Shown here: in pieces, positions 17,700-25,581 of the stretch
Numbering within the stretch: position 1 is the first letter of the stretch
Layout: every line of letters begins with the position of its first letter
From: Amaricoccus macauensis_A
Lineage (GTDB): Bacteria; Pseudomonadota; Alphaproteobacteria; Rhodobacterales; Rhodobacteraceae
Direction of reading: 5' to 3'
Assembly (NCBI RefSeq): GCF_049800915.1
Contig: NZ_JBNAFY010000008.1
Location: 1 to 64,000, forward strand
DNA length: 64,000 nt
Translations under genes and position numbers: made by a program
Notes under the pieces: model-generated
Told to the model about the DNA's origin: nothing
What the model saw: only the letters and a program-made list of their open reading frames with translations
The model's database searches: none

Positions 17700-18959
17700 T
17701 TGCTCAGAGTGCTTCTGATGCCGGATGATAGTGTATATCTTCGAGACTCGTCAAAACGACGGCTCTCTTTTCAAAACGCTGTAGGCGGAACCCGCATGCA
17801 TTCGGTTGCATCTGCGGGTAAGTTACCAGACGACGCCGGGAGCGTCGGTCTTCGTCGTGCAAGTCTGGCCGGCCTGAAAGTTCTCCATGTCTGTGAAACA
17901 GCCAAGGGCGGGATCGCCACCTATTTCAATGTCCTGTCCAGCATCGGCAAGCAGGATCGCATCCGCAACGTCTTCGTAACGCCGTCGCGACATACGGAAT
18001 ATCTCGACGACGATCTTGACAAGGTGACCTACACCGCACCCGACCGCGGCATCCTGCCGACATTCCGGCTGATCTGGTCCACCATCCGGGCGTCACGCTC
18101 CCTGCGTCCGGATATCGTCTTCGCGCACAGCACCTTCACGCTACCCGTGCTCGCGGCATTGCGGACGATCGGGCTGAAATCGAAGATCATCTACTGCTCC
18201 CATGGCTGGGCCGCCCAGCAATACGAGCCGGGCACCTTCCGCCATCGGGTCGCGACCATGGTGGAGCGCCATCTTCCGAGCCTGGCGGACTCGATCATCT
18301 GCATTTCCTCATCTGAGCAGGACTTCGCCCGGGACAACGGCTACAAGGGCAATTTCGTCGTCATCGACAATTGCGTGATGGATGCGAAGGACGCCGCCCG
18401 CGACGATGCATTTGGATCGGAGGACGATCCGCGCATCCACCTGCTTTTCGTCGGCCGCTTCGACCGCCAGAAGGGGATCGATCTCCTCCAGGAAGCCTTC
18501 GTCGACATTCTGAAGGAACGTCAGGACATCGTTCTGCACCTCGTCGGGGGTGCCGTCGTCAACGGGGCGGAAGAAGATGGTGTTCTGCCTGAATCCGCCA
18601 ATGTCGTTCGGCATGGATGGGTCGCCAATAGCGACATCGACAGCTACTTCCGCTCCGCGGACGCGATCATCGTGCCCTCGCGCTGGGAAGCGTTCGGCCT
18701 GGTGGTTGCGGAGGCGTTCCGGAATGGGACGCCTGCGCTCGTCAGCGACCGCGGCGCACCGCCCTCCTTCATCGAGGAAGGCCAGACGGGCCATGTCTTC
18801 CACCTCTCGGCCGCAAGCATTCGCGACACGCTTTCCGGGCTGAAGAAGAAGGACCTGCGCGCCATGCGCAAGAATGCGCGCCAGGCCTTCGAAGACCGTC
18901 ACACGGTTGCCCGCTTCCGGGAAAAGATCGACAACCTCTACCTGGCGCTTGTCGGGTAG
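17700..18959 (+). CDS. GT4-family glycosyltransferase
   Basis: A GT-B glycosyltransferase of up to 419 residues. The core starts near residue 59 (LKVLHVCETAKGGIATYF), with KIIYCSHGWAAQQYEPGT in the acceptor domain, and the donor domain shows HLLFVGRFDRQKGIDLLQEA, HGWVANSDIDSYFRSADAI and the E-x7-E segment PSRWEAFGLVVAEAFRNGTP. The start is uncertain: TTG 17700 has GAGGTG about 11 bases upstream, ATG 17718 and ATG 17796 are alternatives, and the first 55 residues are not conserved in the family. It stands 230 bases before galE on the same strand. Sugar specificity unknown. Confidence 0.85.
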   Translation: MLRVLLMPDDSVYLRDSSKRRLSFQNAVGGTRMHSVASAGKLPDDAGSVGLRRASLAGLKVLHVCETAKGGIATYFNVLSSIGKQDRIRNVFVTPSRHTEYLDDDLDKVTYTAPDRGILPTFRLIWSTIRASRSLRPDIVFAHSTFTLPVLAALRTIGLKSKIIYCSHGWAAQQYEPGTFRHRVATMVERHLPSLADSIICISSSEQDFARDNGYKGNFVVIDNCVMDAKDAARDDAFGSEDDPRIHLLFVGRFDRQKGIDLLQEAFVDILKERQDIVLHLVGGAVVNGAEEDGVLPESANVVRHGWVANSDIDSYFRSADAIIVPSRWEAFGLVVAEAFRNGTPALVSDRGAPPSFIEEGQTGHVFHLSAASIRDTLSGLKKKDLRAMRKNARQAFEDRHTVARFREKIDNLYLALVG

Positions 18960-19190
18960 GCCAAGCATGCCGCATGAAGCCGGGTGGCCGGTTTCATGCC
19001 GCGGCCGGAACAGGTGGCACCCCCGGACTTTTTCAATTGACGCGATCCCGGGCACTGCCGATTAACATCCCCTAAATATACATCTGGGAGTGAGACCTCA
19101 TACCGGTTCGCGGGATCGCGGCGGCTGGGGGGCTGTCCGGTAGTTTACATGAGTGGGGCACATGCCTTCGAAGTTGCGAGGAGAATTAAG

Positions 19191-20219
19191 TTGCGGATCC
19201 TGATTACCGGAGGCGCTGGCTATATCGGCAGCCATACATTGCTCGAGGTTCTGAATGCCGGGCATGAGGCGCATGTCATCGACAACCTCAGCAATTCGAG
19301 CCCCACGGCACTTTCCCGGGTCAAGCAACTCACCAACCGCGATTTCGGCTTCACGGAAGGAGACATCCGCGACAGGGATGCCATCCAGTCCGCGGTCGAT
19401 GCGTTCCAGCCCGAAGCGGTGATCCACTTCGCCGCCCTCAAGGCCGTGGGCAAGTCGGTCGTCGATCCGATGCCCTACTTCCATAACAACGTCTACGGAA
19501 CGCTGGTCCTGCTGGACGCGCTGCGCGAGTCGTCCTGCCGGCGCTTCGCCTTCTCCTCGAGCGCCACGGTCTACGGCGATCCGCAATACCTGCCGATCGA
19601 TGAGCAGCACCCGCTCAGCGTGACCAACCCCTATGGCCGGACCAAACTGCAGATGGAGGGTATTCTCGAGGATCTCGCCCGCAGCGACCCGTCCTGGTCG
19701 ATCGCGCTGCTGCGCTATTTCAACCCGGTCGGCGCCCATGCCTCCGGCCGGATCGGTGAGGACCCGAACGGCATACCGGACAACCTGATGCCCTTCATCG
19801 CCCAGGTGGCCGTGGGCCGGCGCGAGGCACTCAACGTCTTCGGTGATGATTACGACACGGCCGATGGAACCGGCGTGCGGGACTACATCCATGTGGTCGA
19901 CGTGGCGCGGGCGCATCTCGCGGCCGTGGACTGGTGCGCAGGCGGCGATGGCGAAGGCCGGGGCTGCGAAGCGTTCAACCTCGGCACCGGGCGCGGCACC
20001 TCCGTTCTCGAGATGGCCACTGCCTTCGGCAAGGCCTGCGGCAAACCGATCCCGATCAACATCGCTCCGCGCCGCCCCGGTGATGTCGCAACGATGTTTG
20101 CCCACCCCGGAAAAGCCGAGCAGACTTTCGGATGGCGCGCCGAGTTCTCGGTCGACGAAATGTGCCAGAGTTCCTGGAACTGGCAGTCCCAGAACCCGCA
20201 GGGTTACAGCGCCGAATGA
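19191..20219 (+). CDS. galE: UDP-glucose 4-epimerase
   Basis: A 342-residue extended short-chain dehydrogenase that interconverts UDP-glucose and UDP-galactose. Motifs: LRILITGGAGYIGSHTL (NAD loop), FAFSSSATVYGDPQ and TNPYGRTKLQME (catalytic Ser, Tyr, Lys), LRYFNPVGAHASGRIGEDP and VFGDDYDTADGTGVRDYIHV. TTG 19191 is chosen as start because GAGGAGA lies about 7 bases upstream and family members begin at this residue; the in-frame ATG at 19149 has no ribosome-binding site. The gene would supply galactose for the polymer. It converges with the next gene with only 13 bases between them. Confidence 0.95.
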   Translation: MRILITGGAGYIGSHTLLEVLNAGHEAHVIDNLSNSSPTALSRVKQLTNRDFGFTEGDIRDRDAIQSAVDAFQPEAVIHFAALKAVGKSVVDPMPYFHNNVYGTLVLLDALRESSCRRFAFSSSATVYGDPQYLPIDEQHPLSVTNPYGRTKLQMEGILEDLARSDPSWSIALLRYFNPVGAHASGRIGEDPNGIPDNLMPFIAQVAVGRREALNVFGDDYDTADGTGVRDYIHVVDVARAHLAAVDWCAGGDGEGRGCEAFNLGTGRGTSVLEMATAFGKACGKPIPINIAPRRPGDVATMFAHPGKAEQTFGWRAEFSVDEMCQSSWNWQSQNPQGYSAE

Positions 20220-20232
20220 CGGGCTGAAGCCG

Positions 20233-21714
20233 TCAGTATCTCCCAAGCACCGCGATCTCGGATGTCCCACCCGCTGCGGCATCCGAGACCCGGCTTCCGA
20301 GGGCCGGACGGTTGACCTTGCCCATGGCGCTGCGCTGGATGGCAGGCACCGATACGACGAGAAAGGGCGGGATCGTCGGCAGGCGCGCGCGGATCCGGGC
20401 GGCCAGCGCATCGGGTTCGGGCGCATTCGACACGATGACAACCGCGATCTGGGCCTCTTCCCCACCGGGGCCCAGCGGCACCGCGCAAGCATCCTCGATC
20501 GTGTCGAACTCGGCCGCGATCGCATCGATATCCGCGCCAGGAACCTTGACGCCACCGAGGTTGAAAGTGTCCACGGACCGCCCGAGGATCACCAGTTCCC
20601 GATCCCCGGCGATCCGCGCGATGTCGCCGGTGCGGAACCAGCCGTCGCGGAAATGATCCCGGTCCGCTGCCGGATCGCCCAGGTAGGCGCGTGCAATCGA
20701 CGGCGAGGAAACCCAGAGATGCCCGGTCTCGCCCGGCGGCTGTTCCTTGCCCGTCTCCGAGACGATCCGCGCCTGCACATCCGGCGCGATCTGCCCCACA
20801 TAGCCGCCCTCTGCATCGAGACCGGCACTGTCACCCACGGCGAGACCACCCGCCTCCGAGCAGCCGAAACTGACCATCACCTCCGCACAGACCCGGTTCA
20901 GCAGCCGGTCGCGCATCCCCGCGGTGAGCCTTCCGCCACCGACAATGGCCGATGCCTTCAACCGCGGCAGATCGCCGGTCATCGCATCACGCAGAAGCGC
21001 ATTGAGCGAAGCGGGCGAGGCGACGATCTGGTTGACCCCGTTCTCGAGGAGATAGCGATAGCCTCCCTTGCCCCCGCGGGAAAAGATGATCGATCCCCCC
21101 GCGAGCCAGGTTGCGAGCACGGTCACGAAACCGAACGAACTGTCCGGACCCAGCCCGCACCAGAGCACAGTTTCCGCGCCGATCCGGCTGCGGGCTGCCG
21201 TGCCCGCGACACGGGTGTGCAGCATCGCGCTGTCGAGGAGGACCGCCTTGGGTCGCCCGGTGGTCCCGGAAGTGAAAGAAATCCGCCCCAGCGCCGCCGT
21301 GGCGACCTCAACCGACGGCAGATCCACCGCCTCGGCGGGCGGTTCATCCACCCAGCCGGACTGAATCCGCAGCTGCCGGATCGAGGGCCCGTAGTCGCGT
21401 GATTCCCCGGCGTCGCTCAGCACCATCGAAAGCCCTGGCAGCACCGCGACCTCCTCCTCGAAGCGCGGGGAGAGCGACACCGTGACGGCCCCGAGCCGCA
21501 TCAGCGCGAGGAGTGTCAACCAATGGGTGACCGGATTCGAGCTGTCGGTGCCCACCATCTGACCGGGCCGCACACCTTCAGCGAAAAGATGCGCCGCGAT
21601 CAGCTCCACATCGCCATGCATCTGCCCGTAGGCCAGGTGATGCGGTCCGTGATGGATCGCCGCGAATTTCGGGAAATTGCCCGCCCCGGAAGAAAATACC
21701 TGCGCTAAAGTCAT
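20233..21714 (-). CDS. AMP-dependent acyl-CoA synthetase/ligase-like protein
   Basis: A 493-residue ANL-superfamily adenylating enzyme. Motif A3 is ISFTSGTTGRPKAVLL, A5 is SFGCSEAGGLAV, A7 is WFRTGDIARI, and A10 is AMGKVNRPAL with its catalytic Lys. It probably activates a carboxylic acid as an acyl-adenylate; the substrate is unknown and it is somewhat shorter than classical acyl-CoA synthetases (about 550). ATG 21714 is chosen because homology begins with MTLAQVFSSG; an open frame extends to 21915. No acyltransferase or carrier protein lies beside it, so a role in acylating the polysaccharide is only a guess. Confidence 0.82.
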   Translation of the reverse strand: MTLAQVFSSGAGNFPKFAAIHHGPHHLAYGQMHGDVELIAAHLFAEGVRPGQMVGTDSSNPVTHWLTLLALMRLGAVTVSLSPRFEEEVAVLPGLSMVLSDAGESRDYGPSIRQLRIQSGWVDEPPAEAVDLPSVEVATAALGRISFTSGTTGRPKAVLLDSAMLHTRVAGTAARSRIGAETVLWCGLGPDSSFGFVTVLATWLAGGSIIFSRGGKGGYRYLLENGVNQIVASPASLNALLRDAMTGDLPRLKASAIVGGGRLTAGMRDRLLNRVCAEVMVSFGCSEAGGLAVGDSAGLDAEGGYVGQIAPDVQARIVSETGKEQPPGETGHLWVSSPSIARAYLGDPAADRDHFRDGWFRTGDIARIAGDRELVILGRSVDTFNLGGVKVPGADIDAIAAEFDTIEDACAVPLGPGGEEAQIAVVIVSNAPEPDALAARIRARLPTIPPFLVVSVPAIQRSAMGKVNRPALGSRVSDAAAGGTSEIAVLGRY

Positions 21715-22190
21715 CTTGTCTTCGTCCCCGATTGTTCTTCTCAAATCAGCCTCGGGTGCCAGTAGCCCGTCCTGCAACACCCCCGCATGCCAAGACATAT
21801 CATGTATTTTTGCGCCGCTCTCACGAATCCCTGCCGTCATTATCTCATCCCGCATCATTCCAATGGCTTGCTGTACAAGTATTCGCGCCATCCAACTCCA
21901 GAACGGAAACACCAACTGCCTGGATGAAGACGCGATACATAGTACAAGCCAAATCGTGTTTTGAGATTAGCTGCATATTTGATGGGCAGACGTGAGGATT
22001 GTCACATCGCCTGAAGTCCCTCTGCCGGTATCACTTGCTGCGAAGGAGATCGGCACAGGTCTCGGGGAGCTTGGGCAACCAGCCCGGCCTGAAGGGCCAC
22101 CCCCCAGACATGTGATCCAGGCGATCCCCGGCCGAAAAGCGGCCGGTTTCGCGCAACTGGCAACATGATTTGACCCAGGGAGACTATCCA
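21715..22190. other. Divergent intergenic region
   Basis: About 475 bases between the leftward ligase gene and the rightward RTX gene. An open frame continues the ligase upstream to 21915 but is not homologous. CAGGGAGA at 22175-22182 is the ribosome-binding site of the RTX gene. No operator was recognised. Confidence 0.45.
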
Positions 22191-24338
22191 ATGGCATATT
22201 ACGGAACCAATTCAGCCGACGAGTGGTTCGGAACCAACAGCAGCGATTCCGCCTTCGGCTTCGGCGGAAATGACAGCCTGTCCGGCACGGGCGGCGACGA
22301 TTACCTCTATGGCGGCACAGGCAATGACGAGCTTTGGGGCGACGCACCCGGCGGCGATCAGGGAGACGACTACCTGTCCGGCGGCGACGGCAATGACATG
22401 CTCTGGGGCAAGGGCGGCGATGATACCCTGGCGCCGGGCACTGGCAATGACGATGTGGATGGCGGCAGCGGGTACGACACGGTCAGCTATATCGCGCTCG
22501 ACTACACGCCGATCGAAGTCGAACTAAAGAACTCCGGCACCACCTATGTCGACAAGGGCATCTACACCGACGAACTCAAGAACATCGAGAACATCACCGG
22601 CTCGGCCAAGGCCGACACGATCACCGGCAACAGCTACAACAACAAGATCGAAGGCTATGGCGGCGATGACACGCTCGACGGCGGCGACGGATACGATACG
22701 GCCGTCTACAAGGGTGATCTTTCGGACTACGACATCAGCTACAACGCCTATAGCGGCAAGGTCACCGTGACCGACACGCGGACACTGGCCGAGCGCCAGG
22801 CCGACAGTGCGCACTACTATGCCGACGAGGGCACGGACGAGCTCATGAACTTCGAATACTACAAGTTCGGCGGCACGACCTATTCACTCAAGGACATCGT
22901 TCCGGACGACTATGCGGATTACGTCGGGGACACCAAGGACCCCTATGGCTATGCCCCCATCGGCAAGAAGGTCACGGGCGAGGTCGAGGTCGGCTACGAC
23001 AAGGACGTCTTCAAGGTCTATCTCACCGCGGGCACCGAGTACGAGTTCCACCTCAACTCCTATTCGCTCGATCCATATGTGAGCGTGCATGACTCGAGCG
23101 GCTCGTGGCTCGCCTGGAACAACGATGGCGGCTACGGCGACGATGCACTCGCAACCTATACGCCGGCCACATCAGGCTACTACTACGTCCGGGCCGGGGC
23201 CTATACCGGTTCCGATACCGGGACCTATGATCTCATCGTGAAGAGCGGTGCCGACAACTACTTCTACGGTACTGCCGGAGCCGACTATTACTGGGGCGGC
23301 AAGGGCGACGACAAGATTTATGGCTATGGCGGCAATGACTGGCTCTACGGCGACGAGGGCAACGACAAGATCTACGGCGGCGATGGCTACGACTACATCT
23401 ATGGCGGCAAGGGCCATGACGAGATCTGGGGTGGTGCCGATGGCGACGACGCCTATGGCGGTGAAGGCAAAGACACCATCAAGGGTGGTGACGGTGACGA
23501 CTACCTCAGCGGCGGAGACGGCAACGACGTCGTGAAGGGCGAAGACGGCTGGGATTACCTCTGGGGTGGTGACGGCCATGATCACGTGGCCGGCGGCAAG
23601 GACGACGACACGGTCTACGGCGGCAACGGTGACGACACCGTCTATGGTGGCAACGGCGAAGACTATGTCTACGGCGATGACGGCAACGACTACGCCTACG
23701 GCGGGGCTGATGACGACTATGTCAGCGGCGGCTACGGCGACGACTACGTCTACGGCAACAAGGGTCACGACACCGTCAAGGGTGATGATGGCGACGATTA
23801 CGTCTACGGCGGCGAGGGCGACGACAAGGTCTCGGGTGGTGACGGCAAGGACAAGGTCTGGGGCGAAGACGGCAATGACGATGTCGCCGGCGGCGAAGGC
23901 AAGGACAAGGTCTGGGGCGGCGATGGCCACGACACCGTCTACGGCGGCAACGGCGACGACAAGGTCTGGGGCGACGATGGCAACGACTATGTCTACGGCG
24001 GTGCCGGCGACGACTATGTCTACGGCGGCAAGGGGGACGACTACCTCTATGGCAACAAGGGCAAGGACCACATCTACGCCGGCGGCGGCAAGGACCACAT
24101 CTGGGGTGGCGACCATGCGGACACGTTCGTCTTCGGCAAGAGCCACGGCAAGAACTGGATCGAGGACTACGAGGACGGCGTCGACAAGATCGAGATCAAC
24201 AAGGGCGCCAGCCACTACGGCCAGCTCACCGTGACCGACATCGGCGACGACGTGAAGGTCGAGTGGGCCAACACCAAGGTGATCCTCGAGGACACCAAGT
24301 GGAGCGACATCGGCGAAAGCGACTTCCTCTTCGCCTGA
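22191..24338 (+). CDS. Long RTX calcium-binding surface protein
   Basis: A 715-residue, very acidic Gly/Asp/Tyr-rich protein. RTX repeats occupy residues about 15-100 and again about 355-650 (units such as YGGNGDDTVYGGNGEDYVYG). Between them lies a PPC-like beta-sandwich at about 255-345 (DVFKVYLTAGTEYEFHLNSY, TSGYYYVRAGAYTGSDTGTY). The C-terminus DTFVFGKSHGKNWIEDYEDG followed by about 50 residues ending ESDFLFA resembles an uncleaved type I secretion signal. ATG 22191 has GGGAG upstream. It is a paralogue of the next gene over its N- and C-terminal parts. Likely secreted, calcium-stiffened matrix or S-layer-like protein; no catalytic domain. Confidence 0.85.
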   Translation: MAYYGTNSADEWFGTNSSDSAFGFGGNDSLSGTGGDDYLYGGTGNDELWGDAPGGDQGDDYLSGGDGNDMLWGKGGDDTLAPGTGNDDVDGGSGYDTVSYIALDYTPIEVELKNSGTTYVDKGIYTDELKNIENITGSAKADTITGNSYNNKIEGYGGDDTLDGGDGYDTAVYKGDLSDYDISYNAYSGKVTVTDTRTLAERQADSAHYYADEGTDELMNFEYYKFGGTTYSLKDIVPDDYADYVGDTKDPYGYAPIGKKVTGEVEVGYDKDVFKVYLTAGTEYEFHLNSYSLDPYVSVHDSSGSWLAWNNDGGYGDDALATYTPATSGYYYVRAGAYTGSDTGTYDLIVKSGADNYFYGTAGADYYWGGKGDDKIYGYGGNDWLYGDEGNDKIYGGDGYDYIYGGKGHDEIWGGADGDDAYGGEGKDTIKGGDGDDYLSGGDGNDVVKGEDGWDYLWGGDGHDHVAGGKDDDTVYGGNGDDTVYGGNGEDYVYGDDGNDYAYGGADDDYVSGGYGDDYVYGNKGHDTVKGDDGDDYVYGGEGDDKVSGGDGKDKVWGEDGNDDVAGGEGKDKVWGGDGHDTVYGGNGDDKVWGDDGNDYVYGGAGDDYVYGGKGDDYLYGNKGKDHIYAGGGKDHIWGGDHADTFVFGKSHGKNWIEDYEDGVDKIEINKGASHYGQLTVTDIGDDVKVEWANTKVILEDTKWSDIGESDFLFA

Positions 24339-24367
24339 TCCGATCCTCCCGGACCTCCCGAAAACGC

Positions 24368-24399
24368 AGATGCCCGCCATTTCTGGCGGGCATCTTTTT
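24368..24399 (+). terminator. Rho-independent terminator
   Basis: AGATGCCCGCC and GGCGGGCATCT form a perfect 11-bp stem with a 6-base loop, followed by a run of five T. It lies 30 bases after the long RTX gene's stop. Confidence 0.9.
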
Positions 24400-24544
24400 G
24401 CTGTCCGATAGGCCAGTCCTTGCCGAGCATTTTCCGGTGCCATGGAGCTTGGAACCGGGTGCGGGTTAATCCATTTCCCTACAAGACAATAAGAGCAGAC
24501 TGCTGTACTCCGGCGCAGGAGTGGCAGGTCATCGGAGATAATGA

Positions 24545-25498
24545 ATGGCCCTCTATTACGGCGACCAGACCGCCAATACCGACAACGAATGGTTTGGCGG
24601 TGGCAATGACGATTCCGCATACGGCTTTACCGGCAATGACAGCTTGGCCGGTGCCGGTGGTGACGATTCCCTCTATGGGGGCAGAGGGAGCGACGAGATC
24701 TGGGCAGATGCCGGACCGAGCTTCGATCAGGGCGACGACTACGTCTCCGGTGGCAAGGGAGACGACATGCTCTGGGGCAAGGGTGGCGACGATGTCATCG
24801 CCCCCGGTCTCGGCAATGACGGTGTCAATGGCGGCGGCAGAAACCAGAATGTCGCTGCGCTGGATGGCACCGACACAGCCACCTACTTCAACGTTGATAC
24901 GACGGGTATCGAGGTCACGCTGGCGGAATCGGGCACGACCACGCTTCAGAAGGGCATCTATACCGACGAGCTGACCGGGATCGAGAATATCTCCGGCACG
25001 GCATTGGCTGATACCATTATCGGCAACAGCGAAGCCAACCGTCTCAAAGGTCACGGTGGCAACGATACGCTGAAGGGCAAGACTGGCCGCGATGAACTTC
25101 ATGGCGATGAAGGAAAAGACAATCTCGCCGGCGGGAAAGGCCGGGATGACGTCTATGGCGGAACCGGCAATGACAAGGTCTATGGCGGAAAGGGCGATGA
25201 CCGCATCTGGGGCAACAGGGGCGAGGACCGACTTTATGCTGGTAGCGGCAATGACGAATTGACCGGCGGAAAGGATGCAGACACGTTCATCTTCGGCGAA
25301 AACCACGGAGCCAACACGATTACCGATTTCGAAGACGGCGAGGACCTGATCGAGATCACCAGGGGCGCGAACAAGTTCAGCAAGCTCTCGGTCACCGATA
25401 CGGGGTCGGATGTGGAGATCACCTGGAAAGACACGGTTGTCGTGCTCGAAGACATCGACGGAAGCGAGATCGACAGAAGCGACTTCATCTTCGGCTGA
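24545..25498 (+). CDS. Short RTX calcium-binding protein
   Basis: A 317-residue acidic protein that is a shorter paralogue of the upstream gene. The N-termini align closely (both share GKGGDD, KGIYTDEL, NI(S/T)G(T/S)A and the repeats around them), as do the C-termini (DTFIFGENHGANTITDFEDG, ending RSDFIFG). It lacks the PPC-like middle domain and most of the long repeat block: RTX repeats lie at about 20-85 and 165-250. The C-terminus is likely a type I secretion signal. ATG 24545 has GGAGA nine bases upstream. Having its own upstream terminator suggests a separate promoter in 24400-24540. Probably a tandem-duplication product that diverged. Confidence 0.85.
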   Translation: MALYYGDQTANTDNEWFGGGNDDSAYGFTGNDSLAGAGGDDSLYGGRGSDEIWADAGPSFDQGDDYVSGGKGDDMLWGKGGDDVIAPGLGNDGVNGGGRNQNVAALDGTDTATYFNVDTTGIEVTLAESGTTTLQKGIYTDELTGIENISGTALADTIIGNSEANRLKGHGGNDTLKGKTGRDELHGDEGKDNLAGGKGRDDVYGGTGNDKVYGGKGDDRIWGNRGEDRLYAGSGNDELTGGKDADTFIFGENHGANTITDFEDGEDLIEITRGANKFSKLSVTDTGSDVEITWKDTVVVLEDIDGSEIDRSDFIFG

Positions 25499-25581
25499 GT
25501 TGGTCCTTCGCATACAAAGGAAAGCCCAAGCCGAACAGCTCGGGCTTCACTGTGTTCAGAAAATCAGGAAACCGTTCGGTC

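Noticed and set aside
19098..20555. A 485-codon minus-strand frame opposite galE
   Set aside because: It is the complement of the clearly recognised galE and of the ligase end, with a non-protein-like composition.
23172..24620. A 482-codon minus-strand frame opposite the long RTX gene
   Set aside because: It is a Val/Ala/Ile-rich mirror of the RTX repeat codons; such frames always appear opposite GGxGxD repeats.
22191..25498. Regular repeats that might suggest a CRISPR array
   Set aside because: They are protein-coding RTX nonapeptide repeats with 27-base periodicity and no unique spacers.
25521..25547. An inverted repeat after the short RTX gene as terminator
   Set aside because: The pairing needs a bulge and there is no T-run.
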